Of a stretch of DNA of 32,294 bases, positions 20,745-27,737 are shown piece after piece; position 1 is the first letter of the stretch; each line of letters starts with the position of its first letter. Source of the DNA: a virus; the IMG/VR virus record IMGVR_UViG_3300028025_003846, positions 1 through 32,294 of that record, one strand, 5' to 3'. The position numbers were made by a program, and so were the translations under genes. The notes beneath the pieces are model-generated. The model did no database searches, was not told the DNA's origin, and saw nothing but the letters and a program-made list of their open reading frames with translations.

Positions 20745-21011
20745 TTACTCTGAGGCAGACTTTTTGCCACGAGCAACTTCAGCCTCAGCAGAAGATGCAA
20801 ATGCGATGTTGATTTCGTCTTCGTCTAGTACACCGTCTACAACATAAGCACGGGCTAGAGACTCAGCGACTTCCATAATTCCAACGAAAGCGGCGATTAG
20901 GGCTGACTGCCAGAGTTCAACGCCACCGATAGAACCAGCAGCAAGAACAGCACTGACTTTGAGGATTACAAGAGCGATAGTTCTCTTGAGGATTGTTTTT
21001 AGAATATTCAA
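20745..21011 (-). CDS. Holin-like or small membrane protein
   Basis: 88 residues starting with TTG at 21011 behind AGGGAGAA. It has a basic amphipathic N-terminus (ILKTILKRT) and two hydrophobic helices at about 12-28 and 33-48 (IALVILKVSAVLAAGSI and WQSALIAAFVGIMEVA). An acidic segment (VDGVLDEDEINIAF) and a basic end follow. The layout suits an actinophage holin or a membrane-bound accessory protein. It lies far from the endolysin, but actinophages can carry several such proteins. Confidence 0.6.
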   Translation of the reverse strand: MNILKTILKRTIALVILKVSAVLAAGSIGGVELWQSALIAAFVGIMEVAESLARAYVVDGVLDEDEINIAFASSAEAEVARGKKSASE

Positions 21012-21069
21012 GGTTTCTCCCTGGGTAGATGTTAGTTAATAGACCTCTCTCCCAAGGGGTAATACTATT

Positions 21070-21390
21070 TTACCTCGAAATTTGAGTCGCTATTTCTTCG
21101 GCAGAGAGTCCCTTGATTTTTGCCTGTTTTCTCATTAGTTTTCTCTGTCCCTCGGTAGTTCCACCCCAAATACCGATTTCATTATGCTTTATAGCAAAAA
21201 TTAGGCAATCTACTCGATACTCGCATACACCACATATTTTCTTAGCCCCGCGTTCATCGTAGTAACTAGGCTTTTTATGTCCCTCGATATCCTGAGGGAA
21301 GAACAACTCAGGGTCTGTTTCAGCACAGACAGGAGTGCCAATCTCATCGTTCAGGAACGGTAATCCAAAATCAAAATCTGGAATTGACAC
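21070..21390 (-). CDS. whiB: WhiB-family iron-sulfur transcription regulator
   Basis: 106 residues, the normal WhiB size. Four cysteines bind a [4Fe-4S] cluster: C22 (VCAETDPELFFP), C53, C56 (KICGVCEY) and C62 (DCLIFA). The GIWGGTT turn (73-79) is the signature that contacts sigma factor region 4. A basic C-terminal tail (RKLMRKQAKIKG) would bind DNA. WhiB proteins occur only in actinobacteria and their phages, which points to the host. Phage WhiB proteins can shut off host genes or block superinfection; the target here is unknown. It is last in the nrdJ operon direction. Confidence 0.95.
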   Translation of the reverse strand: MSIPDFDFGLPFLNDEIGTPVCAETDPELFFPQDIEGHKKPSYYDERGAKKICGVCEYRVDCLIFAIKHNEIGIWGGTTEGQRKLMRKQAKIKGLSAEEIATQISR

Positions 21391-21409
21391 TTTACAACTT
21401 TCTCTTTAG

Positions 21410-21589
21410 TTATCCCCTATTAGAACTAAAGCCAGAGCCTTTGAACTGAATAGGTGGTGCTGAAAACACTCGCTTCAGTTTACCTTCACAACCATCAGCA
21501 GCGCAAGTCTGCTGCTTCTGCTCCTCGTTGATTCCACGAGTTTCGTTGTAAGGGGTGCCACACTCGGCACACACATATTCATAAGTCAT
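21410..21589 (-). CDS. FmdB-type zinc-ribbon protein
   Basis: 59 residues from the ATG at 21589, preceded by AGGACTGACA; a longer start at 21643 lies inside nrdH. MTYEYVCAECGTPYNETRGI and a CAADGCEG pair form the C-x2-C...C-x4-C zinc ribbon. The RVFSAPPIQFKGSGFSSNRG tail is typical of FmdB regulators. In many actinobacteria this small protein is of unknown function. Here it follows nrdH by overlap. Confidence 0.85.
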   Translation of the reverse strand: MTYEYVCAECGTPYNETRGINEEQKQQTCAADGCEGKLKRVFSAPPIQFKGSGFSSNRG

Positions 21590-21591
21590 TG

Positions 21592-21822
21592 TCAGTCCTG
21601 ATGTACCAATGTGTTTAGTTTGTCTAAGCGGAATCCCGACCAACTGTCATCTCCAACTACCACCACTGGAGCAGAGGCATAGCCTTTTTCTTCGATAAGA
21701 GCAAAGACCTCAGGGCTATCCTGAATCATCTTGGCTTCAAACTCGATGCCTTTGACAGTTAGGAATCGCTTGGTCTGCTCGCACGCTTGGCAGTTCGGGT
21801 TGCTATATACAATTACGGACAT
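21592..21822 (-). CDS. nrdH: NrdH-type glutaredoxin-like thioredoxin
   Basis: 76 residues. The redox motif C11-Q-A-C14 sits after VIVYSNPN. The cis-proline is in SAPVVVVG (P52), and the C-terminal SGFRLDKL (62-69) is the WSGFRPDKL-like signature of NrdH. NrdH uses NADPH through thioredoxin reductase to reduce ribonucleotide reductases. Here it is in the operon of a class II enzyme, which also needs dithiol reductants, so it is the probable electron donor. The gene lies 13 bases downstream of a small membrane-protein gene. Confidence 0.9.
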   Translation of the reverse strand: MSVIVYSNPNCQACEQTKRFLTVKGIEFEAKMIQDSPEVFALIEEKGYASAPVVVVGDDSWSGFRLDKLNTLVHQD

Positions 21823-21835
21823 TATTTTTCTTTCT

Positions 21836-21994
21836 CTAACAGCCAGTACAAATACGCCACAAATAAATGCCAGCAGGGATTAGGGCGTAGATAATCGTCA
21901 ACTGGGAAATCACTACTCCAGCAATGAATAGTACAGACTTAGCAGTCTTACTAATCTCAAGAGTTTTAGTTATAGGTCTAGTTATTACAGTCAT
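21836..21994 (-). CDS. Small membrane protein (52 aa)
   Basis: ATG at 21994 overlaps the stop of the DUF4430-type gene (TAATG); TAG is at 21836. A short basic N-terminus (TRPITKTLEISKTAKS) leads to a long hydrophobic segment at about 21-47 (VLFIAGVVISQLTIIYALIPAGIYLW). It may be one or two membrane passes. A cysteine pair (CTGC) ends the protein. Because it is translated with the cobalamin-related protein before it, a role at the membrane with that protein is possible but unproven. Confidence 0.58.
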   Translation of the reverse strand: MTVITRPITKTLEISKTAKSVLFIAGVVISQLTIIYALIPAGIYLWRICTGC

Positions 21995-22485
21995 TACTCT
22001 GGCCACTTCACTTCATCATTTACAGTGAACACCAAAGCAACAGAGTCGCCAGCATCTAGGTCAAGGTCTAAAATGCCTTTATCAGACCAACCCCACACCG
22101 CCGTTGAGCCAGAGCCACGCTTTACAAGCAAAGCCCAGTAAGCAAACTGAGCGGGCATATCAGTACATCTCTCGACATAACCCTCGTTATCCTTTACAGG
22201 AATAGCATCAACACCATTAGGAAAAGAGTTCACACGGCATACGATTTGTAGTCCGTACTTGTCTGTTCCTTGAATCGCAACAGAGTGCATATTGAAAGCA
22301 CTCATTGCATCGATACCGCCATCAACTTTGATACAGGCTTCAGATGTCTCACCGTTGTTTAGAACTCCGTAATCGACATAAACATTTACGCAGTCAATTT
22401 TTGGAGCAGTCAAAGTCTCTTTTACTAAGAAAGCAGAGACTAAGGCTACGGTGATGGCACTGGCAATTAGAATTTTATTTTTCAC
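21994..22485 (-). CDS. DUF4430-type, possibly cobalamin-binding, membrane-anchored protein
   Basis: 163 residues from GTG at 22485 with AGGAGCAAACC before it, overlapping the adenosyltransferase gene by 11 bp; a longer start at 22548 is unlikely. An N-terminal hydrophobic helix (ILIASAITVALVSAFLV) is a signal or anchor. The rest follows the DUF4430 layout: DCVNVYVDYG, a dal-like helix (GIDAMSAFNMHSV), YGLQIVCRVNSFP, QFAYWALLVKRG, VWGWSDKGI and DAGDSVALVF. DUF4430 is related to the C-terminal domain of transcobalamin and intrinsic factor. Four cysteines could form two disulfides outside the cell. Next to B12 genes, a cobalamin-capturing role is a reasoned inference. Confidence 0.68.
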   Translation of the reverse strand: MKNKILIASAITVALVSAFLVKETLTAPKIDCVNVYVDYGVLNNGETSEACIKVDGGIDAMSAFNMHSVAIQGTDKYGLQIVCRVNSFPNGVDAIPVKDNEGYVERCTDMPAQFAYWALLVKRGSGSTAVWGWSDKGILDLDLDAGDSVALVFTVNDEVKWPE

Positions 22486-23050
22486 GGTTTGCTCCTGGCA
22501 CCCAAAGCACATCGCCAATCTCACGATTAGCGTGGCGGGATAGTACAAATAAAAGGTCAGATAGTCGGTTTAGATATTTGGCAGTGGTGATGTTTACTCC
22601 CTCGCCAAATGAGTGAATAGCGTTCCAAGTTTGACGCTCTGCTCTGCGAACCACGGTTCTGGCTACATGAAGTTGCGCTGCTAAAGGAGTTCCGCTAGGC
22701 AACACAAAAGTTCTAAGCGTGCTCAGTGGCTCGTTGTATTGGTCGATTAGATTCTCTAGGCGAGTAACCTGCTCTTCTGTAACTCTTAGTGGTGGGTACT
22801 TAGGGTCGTCAACCACGGGGGTACAAAGGTCAGCCCCAACATCAAACATATCGTTTTGAATACGAAGTAAAACTTCTTTGATATCTGAATCAATATCCAT
22901 AGACAAGGCAACTCCAATGCTGGAGTTAGCCTCATCTACGGTTGAGAACGCTTCAAGTCTGGCATCGTTCTTAGAAGTACGACTCCCGTCTCCGAGAGAA
23001 GTAGTTCCTTGGTCGCCAGTCTTTGTATAGACGCTACTGATTACTACCAA
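22475..23050 (-). CDS. pduO: Cob(I)alamin adenosyltransferase, PduO type
   Basis: 191 residues from TTG at 23050, which directly follows the reductase stop. The PduO-type motifs are present: VYTKTGDQGTTSLGDG (7-22) for ATP binding, FSTVDEANSSIG (about 35-46), VVRRAERQT and a final NRLSDLLFVLSRHAN that lines the cobalamin pocket. It moves the adenosyl group of ATP to reduced cobalamin to make coenzyme B12. Its partner is visible beside it: the upstream reductase needs that coenzyme. To my knowledge this gene is rarely noted in phages. Confidence 0.94.
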   Translation of the reverse strand: MVVISSVYTKTGDQGTTSLGDGSRTSKNDARLEAFSTVDEANSSIGVALSMDIDSDIKEVLLRIQNDMFDVGADLCTPVVDDPKYPPLRVTEEQVTRLENLIDQYNEPLSTLRTFVLPSGTPLAAQLHVARTVVRRAERQTWNAIHSFGEGVNITTAKYLNRLSDLLFVLSRHANREIGDVLWVPGANREK

Positions 23051-25090
23051 TTACTTCTGGTTCTCCACAATCAACTTGATTTCACAAGCGTCAGTGGTGC
23101 AATACTTCTCACCAATTGCGTCTAGACCGAGACCAGCGTAGATACCAGCAAAGTCAATAGGGAACAACTTGCCAGCCGCTTCTTCATACTCTTCCTTAGT
23201 AATTTGCGTGTACGGCATCTGCTTGTATGTGAAGTTTCCAGATGGCAAGAACGACACAGTCTTCAGGCTTCCGTCATACATATGAAGAACCTTTTCAATA
23301 TCTTTTGACTCAGTGTCAGGATTGAACGAGATTGTTACGGATACAGAGTTGTCCGACCAGTACCGCTGAGCAGTAGCAGCCAAGTTCATCTTCTCGTAAA
23401 TGCTTACATCTTTTTCAGCACGCTTTGCCTGTGCCTTGATTGGGAAGTAGACAACAGAAGTGTGCTCTGGGTTTTCAGATGCTGGCTCAACTGTGTAGTT
23501 AGCCATCTTGAATAGAGCCAACTGCGGGTCATCATTGCCGAAGCGGATAGCACGGTTGAAGTACTCGCCACCAGGAGACCAGTGGGCACCTGGAGATTCT
23601 CCAGCCAAGATAGATACAGTACCTGATGGCTTGACAGTTGTGGTCTTGATTGACTCACGAACACCTAGCCACTCAGAGTAAACCGAGTCATACTTCTTTA
23701 CTACCGAGTAACCGTCATCCATCCACTGACGCAGAACTGGAAGTCCCTTGTTGTCAGCGAAGTTAGCGATACCAGAGATAGAAGTACCAATACGACGGTT
23801 GCGTTGCATGATTGCGTTGGTCTCTTCCCAGTGGGTAGGAAGAAGCGTAACAGTCTTGGCGTAGAGGTAAGCAAACTTTAGCGTGCGCTTGAAGTCTTCT
23901 ACATCTGTGTGGCGGTTTAGGTAAGTCTCAACAAGAGTACACATTTCGTATGACTCAAGGCTTTGCTCAGCACAAGGGTTGTATCCAGCAATACGCCAGT
24001 CCTTGTTGTTGATTGGGTCAGCAAGGCGACCATACTGCTTAGACATATCTTCCCAGATAACGCCAGGCTCACCATTGCGGATGATTCCATCGATAATCTT
24101 CGAGAAGTCAGTTCCAACATTTACCATTACCGAGTTGTTAGACATCCAACCCCAACCAGGGTTTTCTTCATCATAAGAGTTGCGGTCTGGGAACGCCTCA
24201 GCGTTCTTCAGATTTAGGAAGTTGTCATCGTCAATGCGACCAATAAGAAGTTCAGCAGAACGACGAACATTTCCAGATACAACGCAACGACCAATCAAGT
24301 TACCGATATCGGCAATGTCAACGGTAGTAAGTAGTTCACCCTTACGACCTAGGAAGATTTGACGAATCTTGTTGTGAAGAGCGATAAGCGGGTCTGGACC
24401 AGAAGCAGTACCGCCAAAAGTTCTAATTGGAGTTCCATACGGGCGAATCTCGTCGTAGTTGAAATCCCAGTTCGGCTGGTCTGGCTTTAGGAATGAGTTG
24501 ATTAGAGCAACCGTTGATTCCTGCCAACCCTCACGAGTGTCGGGGATGTTGTATTCCTGAGGTTGACCAGGCTCATAAATCTCAAAGCCCTTGTCCGCAC
24601 CCTTGTCATCAAAGCCAACACCGACACCAAGCATAGACGCTTCCATAAGGAATGCAAAAGGCTTACCTGGGTTTGACTTAGTCATTTCCAAAGTAGACAC
24701 AAAAGCGCAGTTCTGTAGTGAAGCAGAGTTTTTCTGACGGTTTACTAGGTCAGTACCCATTTGGGATAGACCGCGACCCGGTGGAGACCACTTTAGGTCA
24801 AATAGGCGGTCAAAGAACTCTTTTGCTGAGGCAGCAGCCTTAGCATCTGACCACGGCAAACGCTGTTGCTTTGCGTAATCCTTTTGTAGCGAGTAAGTTC
24901 CGTTAGTTACACGCTCACAGACCTCAGCCCAAGTTTCCTTAGTGCCATCTTCTTTCTTGCGTGAGTATGTGCGTAGGAATGTAATCTCTCCCACAGAGTT
25001 GCCAGCGGCATCTTTGAAGCCAAATGGAGATTCTTTCTCCTTGTAACTGTTAACAAATTCTTTATTTAGTTCAAACGAGAAAAAAGACAA
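23051..25090 (-). CDS. nrdJ: Adenosylcobalamin-dependent ribonucleoside-triphosphate reductase (class II, monomeric)
   Basis: 679 residues from TTG at 25090 behind AGAGGTG. It resembles the monomeric Lactobacillus leichmannii RTPR (739 residues). C128 (LQNCAFVST) and C384 are the dithiol pair, and C373 in NPCAEQ with N371 and E375 forms the radical site. PSGTVSILAGESPGAHW is the phosphate and radical-domain loop. C664 and C669 (CTTDAC) are the C-terminal shuttle pair, with the same spacing as C731/C736. It makes dNTPs without oxygen or iron but needs coenzyme B12. No B12 riboswitch is seen in the 57 bases upstream. Confidence 0.96.
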   Translation of the reverse strand: MSFFSFELNKEFVNSYKEKESPFGFKDAAGNSVGEITFLRTYSRKKEDGTKETWAEVCERVTNGTYSLQKDYAKQQRLPWSDAKAAASAKEFFDRLFDLKWSPPGRGLSQMGTDLVNRQKNSASLQNCAFVSTLEMTKSNPGKPFAFLMEASMLGVGVGFDDKGADKGFEIYEPGQPQEYNIPDTREGWQESTVALINSFLKPDQPNWDFNYDEIRPYGTPIRTFGGTASGPDPLIALHNKIRQIFLGRKGELLTTVDIADIGNLIGRCVVSGNVRRSAELLIGRIDDDNFLNLKNAEAFPDRNSYDEENPGWGWMSNNSVMVNVGTDFSKIIDGIIRNGEPGVIWEDMSKQYGRLADPINNKDWRIAGYNPCAEQSLESYEMCTLVETYLNRHTDVEDFKRTLKFAYLYAKTVTLLPTHWEETNAIMQRNRRIGTSISGIANFADNKGLPVLRQWMDDGYSVVKKYDSVYSEWLGVRESIKTTTVKPSGTVSILAGESPGAHWSPGGEYFNRAIRFGNDDPQLALFKMANYTVEPASENPEHTSVVYFPIKAQAKRAEKDVSIYEKMNLAATAQRYWSDNSVSVTISFNPDTESKDIEKVLHMYDGSLKTVSFLPSGNFTYKQMPYTQITKEEYEEAAGKLFPIDFAGIYAGLGLDAIGEKYCTTDACEIKLIVENQK

Positions 25091-25124
25091 TTTTTACACC
25101 TCTATATGGTTGGGAAGAGATATC

Positions 25125-25130
25125 AGTATA
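25125..25130 (-). promoter_or_regulatory. Possible -10 for the nrdJ operon
   Basis: TATACT on the minus strand, about 35 bases before the TTG start of nrdJ, in an AT-rich 57-base gap. No strong -35 is seen; CATATA (25102-25107) is an alternative. Confidence 0.3.
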
Positions 25131-25147
25131 ACTTGAAAAAGAGAGTA

Positions 25148-25375
25148 TTACTCCGAATCAAGAAATAGTGAGTCTAAAATTTCTTTACAATTTGGACAGA
25201 CCCTAAGTTTTTCGGGGTTTCTAGAGGGTATGAAAACCTTGCCACATAGGGCTATTACTGGAGTTCCCATAATGTACCCCTCAGTGACCTTGGCAGCATC
25301 CGCATAATGAGCAAAGTGTTCCGAGTCGTCGGAATCTGTTTTTTGGGTATCTGGCTTCTCAAGTAAATCAAGCAT
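25148..25375 (-). CDS. DUF3039 protein
   Basis: 75 residues from ATG at 25375; a start at 25477 would run through the divergent gene. The DUF3039 pattern is clear: HFAHYADAAKVTEGYIMGTPVIALCGK (C44), then a PSRNPEKL loop and VCPNCKEI (C60, C63). C44 with C60 and C63 suggests a zinc site. The family is widespread in actinobacteria and has no assigned function. The start codon lies five bases after TAAAAT (25381-25386), so it is probably leaderless. It precedes nrdJ by 57 bases. Confidence 0.88.
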   Translation of the reverse strand: MLDLLEKPDTQKTDSDDSEHFAHYADAAKVTEGYIMGTPVIALCGKVFIPSRNPEKLRVCPNCKEILDSLFLDSE

Positions 25376-25401
25376 AGTTAATTTTAGCCTATACTTTTGG
25401 T
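25376..25401. promoter_or_regulatory. Overlapping divergent leaderless promoters
   Basis: Only 26 bases separate two divergent start codons. TATACT (25390-25395) plus TTTGGT precedes the plus-strand ATG at 25402. TAAAAT (25381-25386 on minus) plus TAACT precedes the minus-strand ATG at 25375. Neither start has a ribosome binding site, so both transcripts would begin at the start codons. Confidence 0.55.
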
Positions 25402-25605
25402 ATGGACACAAAGGTTGAAGTTCCCGACTATGTATTGACTGCCGAAGACCGCTGCGATGCTTGCAGAGCGCAAGCATATGTTTATGTCGTTTTAGAGTCT
25501 GGTGAACTCCTCTTCTGTCTCCACCATTGGAACGAAAATAAGAGTGCTCTAGAAGAGTCTGCTACTGAAGTAATAGACGAGAGCGCAAAACTTCTTCTTC
25601 GATAA
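25402..25605 (+). CDS. DUF7455-type small cysteine/histidine protein
   Basis: 67 residues. The pattern RCDACRAQAYVYVVLESGELLFCLHHWNEN gives C19, C22, C39 and HH, a likely zinc site. This is a common short actinobacterial protein (DUF7455 type) of unknown role. A helical acidic tail follows. It has no ribosome binding site and starts six bases after TATACT. It is a single-gene transcript, followed by a stem-loop at 25617. Confidence 0.82.
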   Translation: MDTKVEVPDYVLTAEDRCDACRAQAYVYVVLESGELLFCLHHWNENKSALEESATEVIDESAKLLLR

Positions 25606-25616
25606 CCAATAAAAAG

Positions 25617-25649
25617 CCAAATAAACCAACTAAACACTGGTTGATTTGG
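25617..25649 (+). terminator. Stem-loop, likely terminator
   Basis: CCAAAT and AACCA pair with TGGTT and ATTTGG to give an 11-bp AT-rich stem with one mismatch. It is followed by TCTTGCTC rather than a clean T run, so termination efficiency is uncertain. Confidence 0.5.
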
Positions 25650-25723
25650 TCTTGCTCTAAAGTCATAGGGGTAGTTTTATTGTAAAATAATAGGGATTAC
25701 ATCCTCTCCCGAACGGGGTTCCT

Positions 25724-26092
25724 ATGACTTGCGGAATCGCTGGACTTTACAACATCACCTGCCAGCAAGGTGCGACTTTTCAGCGGCAGTTGACTTGGAC
25801 TGACCCCGCTAGAGATGCCTATAACTTGACTGGCTACACAGCCCGTATGCAAGTTAGGTCAAATGTCACTTCCAACACCATAATTGCCACTCTATCTACA
25901 ACTGCTGGTAGTACAGGGACTATTACTTTAGGTGGAATCGCAGGGACAGTAGATTTACTAATTTCAGCCTCTAACACCGCATCTCTCACAGCAGGTCAAT
26001 ATGTTTACGACCTAGAGTTGGTGTCTGGCGGTGGAGTGGTAACTAGGTTGCTTGAGGGCAACTTCAAGGTGACAGCCGAGGTGACTCGCTAG
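25724..26092 (+). CDS. Virion protein, tail/baseplate type beta-sandwich
   Basis: 122 residues, first gene of the rightward structural run. The sequence is beta-rich: ITCQQGATFQRQLTWTD, then YTARMQVRSNVTS, then TITLGGIAGTVDLLISA and TAGQYVYDLELVSGGGVVTRLLEGNFKVTAEVTR. This is a recurrent small protein next to tail-fibre genes in phages, probably an Ig-like or BppU-N-terminal-type adaptor. About 74 bases before it lie stretches rich in A and T that may hold a promoter. The stop overlaps the next GTG (TAGTG). Confidence 0.75.
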   Translation: MTCGIAGLYNITCQQGATFQRQLTWTDPARDAYNLTGYTARMQVRSNVTSNTIIATLSTTAGSTGTITLGGIAGTVDLLISASNTASLTAGQYVYDLELVSGGGVVTRLLEGNFKVTAEVTR

Positions 26093-26991
26093 TGGCAATC
26101 GAAATCAATGACGAGAGACCTTTAGTAAAGGTAAATCCTCACGATGCAAACAAAGTCGTTATTCAAGAGGTAAACACCCAAGTAAAAGTTACAGGCTTTG
26201 GACCTCAAGGAGCCACAGGGCCAGCAGGAGAAGCGGGCGTTGCTGGCGAGCAAGGTGAGCCAGGCAGATTCACAGTTTCAGAGACCGCTCCAGCAAGTCC
26301 AACCGCAGGTGATGCTTGGTTCCGCTCCTCAACCGCACAACTTTATCTTTACTATGACGGCTACTGGGTCGAGACTTCCACAAGTTATGCAGGTCCTGTA
26401 GGGGATACTGGAGCAACTGGAGCAACTGGAGCAACTGGAGCAACTGGAGCAACTGGTGCTACAGGTGCACAAGGAATTCAGGGAATTCAGGGCATCCAAG
26501 GTATCCAAGGAGAAACTGGTGCTAGCGGAACTTCAGGACTAGAAACTTGGACTAGATATTCTCCAACCTTTACTGCCACAGGGCTAACTTTCACTGGAAC
26601 AGGTGCCACATACCCAACTTATAATTCTTATTATTTGAAGTCGGGCAGACTGGTCAGTTTTGTTATCGAGGTTGATTGCACTACCGTCACAAACTTTGGT
26701 ACTGGTCAGTACAAACTGCAACTACCTTTCACTCCAGCAGTTGGCTTTAACCACTTCAGCGGCTGGGCTTGGGCTGACCCAAACATCGACCCAGACACTG
26801 GAACTGGACACACCATCCTCAACTGCGACACCGCTGGCATCACGGCTGTGCTTGATTTGCATTACCTAAAGCAGTCTGGTGGAGCCAACTCTCCAATTAG
26901 AGAGGGTCTCTTTGTCCAAGGCACTCCCGTAACATTGACGACTATTAGCAAGATGTATGTGAACGGCACTTACATAGCGGCGGCGGTGTAG
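26092..26991 (+). CDS. Collagen-like tail fibre protein
   Basis: 299 residues from GTG at 26092. An N-terminal attachment part (VVIQEVNTQVKVTGFGPQG) is followed by Gly-x-y repeats in two blocks, about 36-58 (GATGPAGEAGVAGEQGEPG) and about 102-148 (GATGATG... then GIQGIQGIQ...). Between them is a PxxGDxWF segment (SETAPASPTAGDAWFRSSTAQLYLYYDGYW). The rest is a beta-rich C-terminal head with repeated Tyr, Thr and Asn that may bind the host. Collagen repeats trimerise phage fibres. The Gly-Ala-Thr block is encoded by a 9-bp tandem repeat. Confidence 0.85.
   Translation: MAIEINDERPLVKVNPHDANKVVIQEVNTQVKVTGFGPQGATGPAGEAGVAGEQGEPGRFTVSETAPASPTAGDAWFRSSTAQLYLYYDGYWVETSTSYAGPVGDTGATGATGATGATGATGATGAQGIQGIQGIQGIQGETGASGTSGLETWTRYSPTFTATGLTFTGTGATYPTYNSYYLKSGRLVSFVIEVDCTTVTNFGTGQYKLQLPFTPAVGFNHFSGWAWADPNIDPDTGTGHTILNCDTAGITAVLDLHYLKQSGGANSPIREGLFVQGTPVTLTTISKMYVNGTYIAAAV
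26410..26454 (+). repeat. 9-bp tandem repeat in the collagen-like gene
   Basis: GGAGCAACT repeated five times (Gly-Ala-Thr), followed by related GGTGCTACA units and, at about 26472-26507, four GG(A/C/T)AT(T/C)CA(G/A) units (Gly-Ile-Gln). Copy changes would keep the frame and alter fibre length. Confidence 0.9.
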
Positions 26992-26992
26992 T

Positions 26993-27679
26993 ATGCCAGC
27001 CGTAGACTTCCCCAACTCACCATCAGTAAACCAAACATTTTCAGTAGGCGAGCGCACTTGGAAGTGGACTGGAACCACTTGGGATGCCGTAGTCGGTCCA
27101 GTTGGCGTCGCTGCTGGTGGAACTCAAGGGCAAGTTCTCACCAAAGTAGGCAATACAAACTACACAACAACTTGGGCTAATACCGTATCTAGTGTCATCG
27201 GTGGTACTGGTCTAACTGGTGGGACAATCACCACAACTGGCACTTTGGCTGTGGATAGTGCTGTAATTCCATACCTAACCGCATCTCAAACTTTTACTGG
27301 CACCCAAACAATGGTTGCTGGCACAGCAAATACCGCAACTCTTATAGTAAAAGGTACTGGCGGGATAGCAAATGTCCTAGAAATCGTATCAACTGCCAAT
27401 ATCGTTGTGGCTGGAGTCAGTCAAACTGGTGCTCTGACTGCCAACAGCATCACAAGTAATTCCTTAGCACTAAGTAAACAAGCCACTTCTCCAGCATCTC
27501 CAGGTGCAAATACCGCAGTTCAGTTCGTAAAAGACGGAACCGATGCTGGGACACTAAAGATTTCTATCAAAGCAGGTGCTTCAGGTACTGAGTTTGTTTT
27601 GGTGGACAATATCCCGACAACAGCGGGAGCAGACACATCTACCCTTGGCGTAGCCAAAATCGAGGGTGGCTCAGCGTGA
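26993..27679 (+). CDS. Tail fibre protein
   Basis: 228 residues. It begins MPAVDFPNSPSVNQTFSVGERTWKWTGTTWDAV, a short motif seen at the N-terminus of many phage fibre and needle proteins. A Thr/Gly/Asn-rich beta-structural body with LTASQTFTGTQT and FVLVDN follows. No catalytic motif is seen. The ATG follows the collagen-like gene by one base. It ends with LGVAKIEGGSA, and a similar IDGGSA ends the next fibre, suggesting a shared tip or trimer end. Confidence 0.75.
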   Translation: MPAVDFPNSPSVNQTFSVGERTWKWTGTTWDAVVGPVGVAAGGTQGQVLTKVGNTNYTTTWANTVSSVIGGTGLTGGTITTTGTLAVDSAVIPYLTASQTFTGTQTMVAGTANTATLIVKGTGGIANVLEIVSTANIVVAGVSQTGALTANSITSNSLALSKQATSPASPGANTAVQFVKDGTDAGTLKISIKAGASGTEFVLVDNIPTTAGADTSTLGVAKIEGGSA

Positions 27680-27737
27680 TAAAATTTCTATAAAGGACCG
27701 CCCATCTTTTCCCTTAAATCTGTAAGGATTGCCCTCA

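Noticed and set aside
25091-25147. Cobalamin riboswitch upstream of nrdJ
   Set aside because: Only 57 bases separate nrdJ from the next gene, and no B12-box-like or multi-hairpin structure is visible. A full B12 riboswitch needs far more sequence.
26410-26507. CRISPR-like array
   Set aside because: The repeats are contiguous 9-bp coding units giving Gly-Ala-Thr and Gly-Ile-Gln, with no spacers.
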